Below are positions 1 through 8,500 of a stretch of DNA of 16,374 nucleotides, in pieces. Within the stretch, counting starts at the first letter, position 1. Each line of letters starts with the position of its first letter. The position numbers and the translations under genes were made by a program. The DNA comes from Candidatus Eiseniibacteriota bacterium. GTDB lineage: Bacteria > JAFGKV01. Where the stretch lies: assembly GCA_025453925.1 (NCBI GenBank), contig JALOPK010000034.1:1-16374 (forward strand). The letters run 5' to 3'. The notes beneath the pieces were generated by a model, which was not told where the DNA came from, searched no databases, and saw only the letters and a list, made by a program, of their open reading frames with translations.

Positions 1-1081
1 ATCGAATGTGGGCGATGGGGTGCTGACGATCAGCGCGGTGGAGGGGAGCGAGGCGTGGCTCACGGGGGAGTTTCCTGCGGCTTTGCCAGTGATCATACAG
101 CCTGGTGCCAGCGGCGTGATGATCGTGAGCGTGAATGCGAGTTCGCTGACAGCGGGTGCATATGCGGGGGTACTCTCAATCGGCAGCAATGATGCCGATG
201 ATCCCGTTCTTCCGGTCGGCATCAGCGCGACGGTGCCGCGGGTGGAAATGGTCTCCATCCCCGGGGGCACGTTCCAGATGGGTTCGACCTCGTCGTGGGG
301 ATCACAGAATGAGCAGCCGGTGCATGAGGTGACGGTGCGGGAGTTCCTGATGGCGAAGTACGAGGTGACGAACGAGGAGATGCGGGCGGTGATGCAGTGG
401 GCGTATGACAACGGGAAGGTGAACGCGAGCGGCACAACAGTGACCAACGCGGAGGGCAACGCCCAGGAACTGTTGGATCTAAACGGTTACTGCGAGATCA
501 GCTTCTCGGGAGGGGTGTTCACGGTGGACAGCGGGAAGCAGAACCGCCCCTGCGGGGACGTGACATGGTACGGCGGGCAGGCGTTCTGCAACTACCTGAG
601 CGACATGGAGGGGTTGCAGCGTTGCATCTCGTTCAACGACTGGAGTTGCACGTGGACGGCAAACGGGTATCGGTTGCCGACGGAGGCGGAGTGGGAGTAC
701 GCGTGTCGGGCGACGAGTACGACAGACTACTACAATGGGGATGAGACCGCGGGGGGCTGGTCCTATGATCCGAATCTCGATGCTATCGGCTGGTACTACT
801 GGAATGAAACCGGGTGGACGAACCCGGTGGGGCAGAAGCAGGCGAACCAGTGGGGATTGAAAGACATGAGTGGGAACGTATGTGAATGGTGCTGGGACTG
901 GTGGGGGGCGTACTCGGACCAACCGCAGACGGATCCGACTGGTCCGACGGGGGGCTCGGGCCGGGTCAAACGCGGCGGGGGTTGGGACTCGGGCGCCGAG
1001 GTCTGCCGTTCGGCGTTTCGCAGCTTGACTCCCCCGGCCTTCAGCTACTACTGGCTGGGCTTCCGCCCCGCGAGGAGATGA
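1..1081 (+). CDS. Secreted SUMF1/FGE-like domain protein, 5'-truncated by the window edge
   Basis: The reading frame is open to the left edge (first full codon at base 2), so the GTG at 8 is not the real start. Numbering from base 2, residues 1-78 look like an Ig-like/choice-of-anchor domain (LTAGAYAGVLSIGSND). Residues 81-359 form a SUMF1/formylglycine-generating-enzyme fold: VSIPGGTFQMGS, YEVTNEEM, YRLPTEAEWEYACRA, GLKDMSGNVCEW, and a terminal RGGGWDSGAEVCRSAFR ending in GFRPARR. In true FGE two copper-binding cysteines sit five residues apart in the RGGSxxC-4x-C motif. Here the second is present (C335) but the first position is Ser330, so sulfatase-activating oxidase activity is unlikely. 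The domain probably has a binding or structural role, as in many non-catalytic SUMF1 relatives. The Ig-like domain argues for export, but any signal peptide lies outside the window. TGA stop at 1079-1081. Confidence 0.9.
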   Translation, partial: SNVGDGVLTISAVEGSEAWLTGEFPAALPVIIQPGASGVMIVSVNASSLTAGAYAGVLSIGSNDADDPVLPVGISATVPRVEMVSIPGGTFQMGSTSSWGSQNEQPVHEVTVREFLMAKYEVTNEEMRAVMQWAYDNGKVNASGTTVTNAEGNAQELLDLNGYCEISFSGGVFTVDSGKQNRPCGDVTWYGGQAFCNYLSDMEGLQRCISFNDWSCTWTANGYRLPTEAEWEYACRATSTTDYYNGDETAGGWSYDPNLDAIGWYYWNETGWTNPVGQKQANQWGLKDMSGNVCEWCWDWWGAYSDQPQTDPTGPTGGSGRVKRGGGWDSGAEVCRSAFRSLTPPAFSYYWLGFRPARR

Positions 1082-1374
1082 TCCGGTCGGCAGTAGGCAG
1101 TCGGCAGTTGGCAGTCCGGGCTGAACCCCGAACCCCTGTGTGAGAGTCCGCCTTCAAAGGGCTCGTGGTGAACCGCCCCAGACTGTAGCCACGTCTCGGT
1201 CCACGCCGCCTTGACAGGGTGCCATGGTCCATGTGTCGGAGGAGATCGCTTGGATTCCGAGTGAACGCCCTCACGGGCAGAGTCAGGGGCTCATCCCAGA
1301 ACGCTGCGTTGTGGATTATATGTGCCATATTTGCATTGAAAGAATAGTCCATGCTGTATGCGAGAGGTGCAACA
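1082..1374. other. Intergenic region upstream of the toxin-antitoxin pair
   Basis: Apart from the heptamer repeat, no convincing gene is seen. Base composition becomes AT-richer from about 1310 to 1375, as expected for a promoter. A small inverted repeat, ATATG-tgc-CATAT at 1318-1330, lies about 45 bases before the antitoxin start. It could be an autoregulatory operator for the antitoxin, but this is inference from position only. A 75-codon open frame across 1224-1451 resembles nothing known and runs into the antitoxin gene in another frame. Confidence 0.4.
1087..1115. repeat. Heptanucleotide tandem repeat, 4 units
   Basis: Four consecutive 7-base units, TCGGCAG, TAGGCAG, TCGGCAG and TTGGCAG, start six bases after the stop of the SUMF1-like gene. 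Only the second base of each unit varies (GGCAGT at 1089, 1096, 1103 and 1110). Such short non-coding heptamer arrays occur dispersed in several bacterial groups. No function is evident. Confidence 0.8.
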
Positions 1375-1599
1375 ATGCCACAGCTACACCTATATGTTCA
1401 GGAGAAGACCGCTTCCAAGATCCGCCAGATTGCCCGGTTGCGGGGTCTTAGCGTCTCGCGACTCCTGGCCGATCTCGTCAGCAGGGAGGTGCCGACGGAG
1501 TGGCCTGATTGGTTCTTCATTGATGTGGCGGGCGGCTGGCAAGGAGAGCGGCTGGAGCGATCCGCTCAGGGGGTTGCAGAACACCGAGATAGTCTCTGA
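1375..1599 (+). CDS. vapB: VapB-like antitoxin (ribbon-helix-helix type)
   Basis: A 74-residue protein directly before a PIN-domain toxin. The start at 1375 is chosen over the in-frame ATG at 1351 because a purine-rich GAGAGGTG (1361-1368) lies 6 bases upstream and the protein then begins at the first beta strand (MPQLHLYVQEK). The pattern LHLYVQEKTASKIRQIARLRGLSVSRLLADLV fits a short strand followed by two helices, the ribbon-helix-helix DNA-binding layout. The C-terminal tail (WPDWFFIDVAGGWQGERLER) has the aromatic and acidic/basic character of tails that wrap and inhibit PIN toxins. In this family the antitoxin binds the toxin and its own promoter. The stop TGA shares its A with the toxin ATG, so the two genes are coupled. 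The RHH assignment rests on pattern only. Confidence 0.8.
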   Translation: MPQLHLYVQEKTASKIRQIARLRGLSVSRLLADLVSREVPTEWPDWFFIDVAGGWQGERLERSAQGVAEHRDSL

Positions 1600-1997
1600 T
1601 GTACTTGCTTGACACCAACGCATGCATCCGGATCCTGAACTCATCATCGGGGCCTCTGATTGAACGACTTCGGGGGGAGAGCTCCGACCAGATCCGAACC
1701 TGTTCGGTCGCCAAAGCCGAGCTTCTGTGCGGGGCGAGAAAGAGCAGCAGAGTAACTGAGAACTTGCGCGTGTTGCGGCGTTTCTTCGATCTGATTGCGT
1801 GCGTTCCGTTCGACGACGTTTGCGCGGAACACCACGGACCCATCCGAGCCGAGCTCGAGCGTGAAGGCACTCCCATTGGACCGTACGACCTTATGATCGC
1901 CTCCACGGCGAAGGCCCATGACATGACGCTGGTGACCCACAATGTGGACGAGTTCGCCCGCGTGGTGGGTCTGCGCGTTGAAGATTGGGAGCGCTGA
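1599..1997 (+). CDS. vapC: VapC-like PIN-domain ribonuclease toxin
   Basis: A complete 132-residue PIN-domain protein, the usual VapC length. The acidic metal-binding residues are in place: D5 in MYLLDTNACI, E41 in VAKAELLCGA, D97 in PYDLMIASTA and probably D117 in LVTHNVDEFARV. The C-terminal VVGLRVEDW is also typical of VapC. Members are Mg2+-dependent endoribonucleases, often cutting tRNA or rRNA, and are held inactive by the cognate antitoxin. All expected residues are intact, so the toxin appears functional. The ATG at 1599 overlaps the antitoxin stop by one base and has no separate strong ribosome binding site, which fits translation coupled to the antitoxin. Confidence 0.93.
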   Translation: MYLLDTNACIRILNSSSGPLIERLRGESSDQIRTCSVAKAELLCGARKSSRVTENLRVLRRFFDLIACVPFDDVCAEHHGPIRAELEREGTPIGPYDLMIASTAKAHDMTLVTHNVDEFARVVGLRVEDWER

Positions 1998-2351
1998 CTG
2001 CAATGTCGCGGTTATCTATCGCACCACAGCGCACCACGGTCAGGCTGCCACTCGCGTGCTGATCACCCGCCCTGAGTCGATAGAGCACGTAGGTTGGGTT
2101 AGCGCAGCGTAACCCAACAGAGGATACTTCGTGGTTGGAGTCTGGCTTCCAGCGGTGCGGTGGGCGACCGTCGCGTGGTCTCCCGCACCTCGGGATGCGG
2201 GATCAGGCGCGAACGGTGGGCTGCATTCGCGGCTGACGCCGCTCCTTTTGGGAGTTCAGCGTACATATGAGCCGGAGGGGCGAATCAGTTCCCCTGTCCC
2301 CCGGAAGCCTCTCGTGGACGAATACCGCGACGCGGAAGTGGGATGCCGCCT
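1998..2351. other. Intergenic region between vapC and the convergent DUF6599-like gene
   Basis: No gene is supported. The stretch holds the 2093-2118 hairpin and a second one, TCCCGCA (2181-2187) with TGCGGGA (2196-2202) around an 8-base loop. Neither is followed by a T-tract on either strand. An open frame starting at 2131 on the plus strand runs antisense through the 3' half of the DUF6599-like gene and has no recognisable protein character. Confidence 0.5.
2093..2118. repeat. Palindromic hairpin element (GTTGGGTTA / TAACCCAAC)
   Basis: A perfect 9-bp inverted repeat: GTTGGGTTA at 2093-2101 and TAACCCAAC at 2110-2118, around the 8-base loop GCGCAGCG. From general knowledge, closely similar hairpins occur as dispersed intergenic repeats in many unrelated bacteria. 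It lies about 95 bases after the vapC stop. No T-run follows, so it is not a standard intrinsic terminator. Confidence 0.75.
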
Positions 2352-2903
2352 CTACTCGCGGTGGAGCTCACTGAGGATGAGGCACCCGAGGAGCAGAGCC
2401 AGATCTCTTCCTTTCTCGCCGGGCTCAACGGAACTCACTGTCAACAGGCAGCAGGCGTCATGCACCTCGATCGTGGCTTCGATCATACGTGCGCCATCCC
2501 CGACATCGACTCGTTCGGCTGATGGCACATCCCGTGCCTGAAACAGCGCGAGTGCCTGCGCGCTTGTCGCCATGCTATATAGCTCTGCCGTGAGGCGGCC
2601 TCCCCTCTCGTGCACGTACGTTCCCGCGACCGCCCAGATGAAGCCGTAATCGAAATACTGAATGGCTCCTCCGTCGATCAGGTCGAAGAGCTGATCTCCC
2701 ACGAAGCGCTTGGGCGGCTCGACCAACTTGAATCCAGCACGCACAAGGTCGGCGGGCAGGAAAGCAAGATCAGGCTGTGAGCGATCGCATGCACGGTTCG
2801 AGGCGGTGTGGCCCGGCGGTCTGTGAACCATCCACTCCCCGGTGTAGCGGGGATGGCACGACATGGCGGACGCCACAACGAGAACCACCCATCTCGCGCT
2901 CAT
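2352..2903 (-). CDS. DUF6599-like putative lipoprotein
   Basis: A 183-residue protein whose ATG overlaps the stop of the upstream DUF362 gene (ATGA, 2900-2903), so the two are probably co-translated. The N-terminus MSARWVVLVVASAMSC reads as a short lipoprotein signal with Cys16 as the likely lipidated residue, although AMSC is an imperfect lipobox. The segment LFDLIDGGAIQYFDYGF, then a Tyr-containing strand, AELYSMATSAQALALF and ARMIEATIEVHDACCLLTV, match the general pattern remembered for DUF6599: YIDGAAxxYLxYGF, then a strand and an M-x-x-x-x-A-F segment. The family has no established biochemical function. It is probably anchored in the periplasm or envelope alongside the Tat-exported DUF362 protein. 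The family name is from memory and uncertain. Confidence 0.75.
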   Translation of the reverse strand: MSARWVVLVVASAMSCHPRYTGEWMVHRPPGHTASNRACDRSQPDLAFLPADLVRAGFKLVEPPKRFVGDQLFDLIDGGAIQYFDYGFIWAVAGTYVHERGGRLTAELYSMATSAQALALFQARDVPSAERVDVGDGARMIEATIEVHDACCLLTVSSVEPGEKGRDLALLLGCLILSELHRE

Positions 2904-3865
2904 GCGTCCCGCACCTCGACCAGCGACATGTCGCTGGTGCCCAACCCCAGTTCCGCCGCGCGATGGATACTGATGACCTCCTCCAGCTTGATCGTGTCAA
3001 ACAGACCGACCGCGTAGGTGTCCAACGCGACCTGGTCGGTACCGGCGAGGATCTCATTCGGGGTGGCCAATTCGCCCGGACCCTGGGGACCCTTTGTCTT
3101 CATGATGGTGGTGGCGTCGACGATGGTCAGCGTCGGAGGAACGCGCTGCTGGATCTCCGCAATGCACGAGGCGATGTGATTCCAATGCTCGGGGCTGGTG
3201 CGCGAGTCGGTCCGGAAGTTCTGATGGAAGAAGGTCCGGTTCCAGACTATGCCCATCCAGTTCTTCAGGGCTCCCGTGTACTTCGTGCAGCCGTGGCTCT
3301 TGGCCACCGGGATGTTGATAATGACATCCGATTCCAGCAGCTCCCGGATCACGCTCGCGTTCTTGAGCACAGCCGCATCGGGGAGTGCGACGTCCACGAA
3401 CCGGGTGTTCTCGAAGGCGGGGCCGACCGTCACCCCGAGTTCGGTACCGAGGGCGTTCATGCCGCTGAACTCGAACGCATTCCGCGGGTGTTGGCCCATG
3501 ACCGGAAAGTCGACGATGCTCACCTTGGAGGCGCCGGCGTCGAGACACATCTGCGCGGCTGCCCTGACCACGTCCGGATGTGTGTTGGCGTGGAACTCGA
3601 AGGGCCGGTCCCACCCCACGTTGGGTTTGATCACTACGGTCGCTCCCTTGGACACGAACCGTTCCATGCCGCCAAGCTGCGCCACGGCAGCCCTGGTCAT
3701 GGCGATGAAGTCTGTGCCGCGAGCCCTGGCAATCATCGAGCGGAATCCCTCTGATGTGCTCTCTGCCCCAGCCGAGGCATGCGCCCGGGGCGCCAAGGCG
3801 GAGGGCGCCAAGCCCGTCGCCAAAACCCCCGTGCCCATGTGCCGCAAGAAGTCTCGTCGTCTCAT
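2900..3865 (-). CDS. Tat-exported DUF362 domain protein
   Basis: A 321-residue protein. The start at 3865 (MRRRDFLRHMG) is chosen because the complement has a strong GAGGAGGT at 3871-3878, 5 bases upstream, and because the protein then opens with a textbook twin-arginine signal: RRDFLR, hydrophobic GVLATGLAPSALA, cleavage near PRAHA-SA. DUF362 hallmarks follow: VVIKPNVGWDRPFEFHANTHP, CLDAGASKVSIVDF, IINIPVAKSHGCTKYTGALKNWMGI, LTIVDATTIMKTKGPQG, and AGTDQVALDTYAVGL near the end. There is no CxxCxxC ferredoxin cluster motif, unlike some family members. The twin-arginine route suggests a folded, possibly cofactor-bearing periplasmic protein; its reaction is unknown. It is first in a two-gene minus-strand operon with the DUF6599-like gene. 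Confidence 0.92.
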   Translation of the reverse strand: MRRRDFLRHMGTGVLATGLAPSALAPRAHASAGAESTSEGFRSMIARARGTDFIAMTRAAVAQLGGMERFVSKGATVVIKPNVGWDRPFEFHANTHPDVVRAAAQMCLDAGASKVSIVDFPVMGQHPRNAFEFSGMNALGTELGVTVGPAFENTRFVDVALPDAAVLKNASVIRELLESDVIINIPVAKSHGCTKYTGALKNWMGIVWNRTFFHQNFRTDSRTSPEHWNHIASCIAEIQQRVPPTLTIVDATTIMKTKGPQGPGELATPNEILAGTDQVALDTYAVGLFDTIKLEEVISIHRAAELGLGTSDMSLVEVRDA

Positions 3866-4359
3866 ATGACACCTCCTCAAACTTCGATGGCCCGGTGTTC
3901 CGCTCATAAGAACCCATGCGTGTGCCGCCGGTCAAGCCGGCTGGTGTGCCCCCGGCCCCATTGGGATCGAAGGTGCGCACTTCGCAGGAACGCTCCGCCA
4001 CACCTCGTTCATCCTCAGCGGAATGGAGGGTCTTCGCCCATGCCGTGATGAGACCCACGGCCGACGACAAAGCCGGAACACGGCCCCCGCTCGCGATGTA
4101 TGAACAGTAACGCGCCGGAGAGATACCGGGATCGCGTCCCACCGCGTACATTCGGCGCACACCGGATTTCACCGAGGGTGACGCCCCGCACTCCCGCCCA
4201 GCCTGTCGTGCCGGGCGTCGGACGACGTCTGAGAGCGGCTTCCAGGGGCGCGCCGCCGCGCGCGGCTTGTTCGCTCATGGCCGCTGTGTCAGGGGTCGGG
4301 TCGTGGCCGCGCCATGTCGCCAGCGTTCGCCGTGGATTCGTCGTAGATCGGAAGAACTC
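3866..4359. other. Divergent intergenic region (DUF362 operon / efflux operon)
   Basis: 494 bases between two divergent operons, so it should contain both promoters. The only clear signal is the DUF362 ribosome binding site at 3871-3878. I see no unambiguous -35/-10 pair, no strong inverted repeat, and no regulator gene. Open frames on both strands here are arginine/proline-rich and look like GC-driven noise. Confidence 0.4.
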
Positions 4360-5556
4360 ATGAGACGGAAGTATGTCATTCCCCTCGTCGCAGTATGCGC
4401 GGCGTTCCTCGCGTGGCGCCTCGTGGCTTTGATTGCTTCGCGCGGAGACGGGCAGTCCGGAAGGGGAGGTCGGCCTGCCGTTGCCGTGGAAGTGGACAGC
4501 GTGCGGTTCGGCCTCATCCGGGACGTGCGGCTCCTCACGGGCACCGTGGTTCCGCACTACCAGTATGTGATCGCGCCGAAGATCTCGGGTCGGCTCGTCA
4601 CGCTCGCGCCGCGGATCGGTGATTGGGTCGACTCGGGCGAGATCGTCGGCCTTCTTGAGGATGCTGAGTACGAGCAGGGAGTGATCGAGGCTGAAGCCAA
4701 CCTCAATATTGCCCGGGCCTCACTGGCGGAGGTCGGCATTCAATTCGAGCTGGCGCACCAGGAGAAGGACCAGGTCGAGACGTTGCAGGCCAAAGGGATT
4801 GCTTCCCCGTCCGAGCTGGACGCGGCCGTATCCAACCATGCCGCGCTCGCGGCGCGCCTCGACCTTGCCAAGGCCCAGGTCCAGCAACGGGAAGCTGCGC
4901 TGCAATCGGCGAAGATTCGACGCAGCTACACCCGGCTCGCAGCCTCGCGATCCGGGTTCATTGGTGAGCGCTTCGTGGATGCGGGCGCGCTGTTGGCGCC
5001 GAACACCTCCGTGCTTTCGGTGGTGGCCATCGATTCGGTCCTCGTGCGAGCCACGATTATCGAGCGCGACTACGGGAGTATCAGGGCGGGGCAAAGGGCG
5101 GAGGTCATGGTGGATGCCTTTCCTTCGCGCCGTTTCGCGGGGGTTGTCGCCCGTGTGGCCCCTCAACTCCAGGAAGCATCCCGCGTCGCCCAGGTGGAAG
5201 TGGGCGTCGCCAATGACTCCCTGCTGCTCAAGCCGGGCATGTTCGCCCGCGTCGAGGTCGTGATCGAGGAAAAGGAGCACGCCCAGGTCGCGCCCACTCG
5301 CGCCTTGGTGACCAGAAATGGTCAGAGGGGCCTCTTCGTGGTGGCGGCCCAGGCATCCGAGGCCCGGTATGTGCCCGCGATAACGGGCATTCAGACCCCC
5401 ACGCAGACCGAAATCCTCTCCCCGACAATCGAAGGCGTGGTCGTGACCCTTGGGCAGCATCTTCTCGAAGACGGCAGCGAGGTGCTCTCTCCAAAGGCTG
5501 ACTCAGCCCGCCTGCAGGCGCAGGGCGCGGGCCCCGGGAAGACGAAATCCCGATGA
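4360..5556 (+). CDS. RND efflux periplasmic adaptor (membrane fusion protein)
   Basis: A 398-residue adaptor of the HlyD/AcrA family linking the inner-membrane pump to the outer-membrane channel. The frame is open to 4267, but the ATG at 4360 is preferred because it gives a proper membrane anchor (MRRKYVIPLVAVCAAFLAW) and has GGAAGA just upstream; the upstream residues are not protein-like. There is no lipobox cysteine, so anchoring is by the N-terminal helix. Order: lipoyl half-motif (APKISGRLVTLAPRIGDWVDSGEIVG), an alpha-helical hairpin (about residues 105-190, ending AALQSAKIRRSYTRLAA), the second lipoyl half (SRSGFIGERFVDAGALL), a beta-barrel (VRATIIERDYGSIRAGQ), LLKPGMFARVEV, and a membrane-proximal domain to the C-terminus. 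It is first in a three-gene operon; its stop overlaps the pump start (ATGA). Confidence 0.92.
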   Translation: MRRKYVIPLVAVCAAFLAWRLVALIASRGDGQSGRGGRPAVAVEVDSVRFGLIRDVRLLTGTVVPHYQYVIAPKISGRLVTLAPRIGDWVDSGEIVGLLEDAEYEQGVIEAEANLNIARASLAEVGIQFELAHQEKDQVETLQAKGIASPSELDAAVSNHAALAARLDLAKAQVQQREAALQSAKIRRSYTRLAASRSGFIGERFVDAGALLAPNTSVLSVVAIDSVLVRATIIERDYGSIRAGQRAEVMVDAFPSRRFAGVVARVAPQLQEASRVAQVEVGVANDSLLLKPGMFARVEVVIEEKEHAQVAPTRALVTRNGQRGLFVVAAQASEARYVPAITGIQTPTQTEILSPTIEGVVVTLGQHLLEDGSEVLSPKADSARLQAQGAGPGKTKSR

Positions 5557-8500
5557 GCATCGTCGCCGGGCCCATTCGACGTCCCGTCCTCACGACGGTC
5601 GTTTTCATCGTCGTGATCACGGTGGGCGCGGTCTCCCTCTCCCGGCTCTCCATCGACCTCATGCCCGAGATCACCTTCCCCAGCGTATCGGTCATCACCG
5701 ACTACGGCAATGTCGGCCCGGAGGAAGTCGAAGAGTCGATCACGCGGCCCATCGAGGAAGCCCTGGCGGCAGTGCAGGGCGCCGAGGAGATCACCTCGAC
5801 ATCCTCGGAAGGCTCCAGCCAGGTGCGGGTCGCCTTTGCGTGGGGAACTGATCTGGACGTGGCGACCAACGATATTCGTGACCGTCTCGACCGGGTGATG
5901 GACCGCCTGCCGGATGACATCTCCCGGCCTACCATCCGCAAGTTTGATCTTTCGGCATTCCCCGTGCTCATCCTTACCGCCGCGGGGAAACTGAGCCCCC
6001 TGGAGCTGCGGCACCTCGTCGAGGAACAGGTCAAGTATCGGATTGAGCGCGTTCCCGGCGTGGCTGCAGTGGATATCCGCGGCGGTCTCTCCCGCGAGAT
6101 CCATGTGGACCTCCAAGCCCGAAAACTCAAGGCGTTGGGCCTGTCTTCCGACGCGGTGATCGCCGCACTTCGAAGCGAGAACCAGAATGTCCCTGCAGGC
6201 CTCTACCGCGAGGGCAACCTCGAGGTTCTGGTGCGCACACAGGGAGAATACGCCTCGCTTGATGAGATCCGCGCCACCGTCATCACCGTCCGTGACGGCG
6301 TGCCGATCCGCATCGGCGATGTGGCGGAGATCAGAGACTCCTGGGAAGAGGTTCGTCAACTGGTTCGCATCGACGGTGCATCCGGCATTCGCATTGCCGT
6401 GAACAAGCAGTCGGGAGCGAACACCGTCCGCGTCGCCGAGAACGTTCATGCCGAAGTCGCGCGCATCAATCGCGACATGCCTCAGATCCATCTCACCCCG
6501 GTCATCGACACCTCCACCTACATCGAGCAGTCCATCGCGACGCTCCGCACCTCGACCCTCGTCGGCGGCGCGCTCGCCATCATCATTCTGTTCACCTTCC
6601 TCCGCAGCCTCTCCAGCACCCTCATCATCGCGACCGCGATTCCCATTTCCATCATGGCGACTTTCGGGCTCATGTACTTCGGCGGGTTTACGCTGAACAT
6701 CATCACGTTCGGCGGTTTGGCCTTGGGCATCGGCATGCTGGTGGACAGCGCGATCGTCGTCTTGGAGAACATCTACCGCCACCGCGAGGCGGGGCTCTCG
6801 CCCGTCCAAAGCGCACTTGTCGGGACCGGCGAGGTCGGTGCTGCCATCATGGCCAGCACCCTGACGACGGTGGTGGTGTTTTTCCCGGTGGTGTTTGTCC
6901 GCGGGATGTCAGGGATCATGTTTCAGCAGATGGCGTACGTAGTGAGCTTTTCCCTGCTGTGCTCCCTGCTGGTGGCCCTGACCTTGATTCCCATGCTGGC
7001 GTCACGGTTTCTGACCCACCATTCGGCAGGGCAGGGCGGTGGGACCACCCGGCTGCGCCGTCTCTACGATGCCAGCGAACGGACCTTCCGCCGCCTTGAG
7101 GAGCGTTACATCCGGGTCCTGGCGTGGGCGTTGGGGCATCGCCGCCGTGTGCTTCTGACAACGGTAGGCTTGCTGGCTGTTTCGCTGGCGTTGATGCCGC
7201 TCATCGGTGTCGAGCTGATGCCCACCGCGGATGAAGGGCAAGTGCGGGTGACGATCGAAATGGCCGCCGGTACGCGGATGGAAGTCGTCGATCAGGCGAC
7301 GCAGGCAGTCGAGGAGATCGTTCGCCGTCATGTGCCCGAGGCAACCTCGATCCTGACGAGGGTCGGCAATGTGGGGTTTCGCGGGTCGGGAGCACACACG
7401 GCCGAAGTCACCGTCACTTTGGCGCCCCGGGCAGAACGGCGGCGAACCAGCGAGCAAATCGCCAACGAGCTCCGACGGCCCGTAAGCGGCCTCCCGGGCG
7501 CCACGACCAGGACTCGCGCGGGGCAGGGCTTCTTCATCCTGCGGATGGGGCAATCATCGGCCAATTCCGTGAGCATTGAAATCCGCGGCCACGACCTGGC
7601 GACCGCCCAGGCGTTGGCACAAGAGGTCGATGACATGGTCAAGACGATACCGGGTATCACCGACACGCGGATCGACAGGGAAGAGGGCAGCCCGGAGCGG
7701 GTCGTGCGCATCGATCGGCAGCGGGCCGCCGACTTAGGTTTGGGCGTCGGCCGCATTGGCGATGCCTTGCGCACGGCAGTCGGAGGCACCCGGGCGTCCT
7801 ACTATCGCGAAGGCGGCACTCAGTACGAGATCTTGGTGCGGCTGAGCGAGGCCGACCGGCAGAACCTCGGTGAGTTGCTCGATCTCGCGGTGATCAACAA
7901 CCGCGGCGAACCGGTGGCGCTGCGCAATGTGGTGAGCGTCATGGCCGGAGAGGGCCCCGTGGCCATCGCCCGGAAGGACCAGGAGCGAGTCATCAGCATC
8001 GAGGCCAACTACACGGGTCGCGACATGGGTTCGGTGATCCGCGATGTCCGGGCGGGGCTCCGGGCCGTCCCGATACCCAAGGATTTCGCCGTGCTCTTCG
8101 GAGGCGACTACGAGGAGCAGCAGGAGGCATTTCGAGAGCTTCTCCTGGGTCTGGCCTTGGCGATTTTCCTTGTGTACCTCGTGATGGCGGCGCAGTTCGA
8201 GTCGTTTCGTGATCCCCTCGTCGTGCTTTTCGCCATACCCATGGGTATCGTCGGGGTCGTGTTCACCATGATCCTCACCGGCACCATCTTCAGCATGCAG
8301 GCATTCATCGGCTGTATCATCCTTGCCGGCATCGTCGTGAACAACGCCATCCTGCTGGTGACCTACACCAATCAGCTCCGGCGTGACGAGGGGATGCCTC
8401 TGGCGCAGGCCATCACCACCGCCGGTGCTCGACGGCTGCGGCCAATCCTGATGACGACATTGACCACCGTGCTGGGGCTCCTGCCACTCTCCATCGGCCT

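Noticed and set aside
1087-1115. CRISPR array
   Set aside because: The repeat unit is only 7 bases with no spacers between units, and no cas genes are present.
2131-2541. Plus-strand open frame of 136 codons
   Set aside because: Its 3' half is antisense to the DUF6599-like gene, its sequence shows no family pattern, and there is no ribosome binding site of note.
2777-3754. Plus-strand open frame of 325 codons
   Set aside because: It is entirely antisense to the strongly supported DUF362 gene and the end of its partner; the long frame is a by-product of GC-rich third positions.
3054-4172. Minus-strand open frame of 372 codons overlapping DUF362 in another frame
   Set aside because: It is rich in Arg/Gly/His as expected for a frame-shifted shadow; the DUF362 frame has the Tat signal, ribosome binding site and conserved motifs.
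4015-4557. Minus-strand open frame in the divergent spacer, considered as a regulator gene
   Set aside because: No helix-turn-helix or other fold pattern is visible and it overlaps the adaptor start; composition looks like noise.
5391-6809. Minus-strand open frame of 472 codons
   Set aside because: It is antisense to the adaptor end and RND pump. It is highly Asp/His/Gly-rich, the typical mirror of GC-rich coding sequence.
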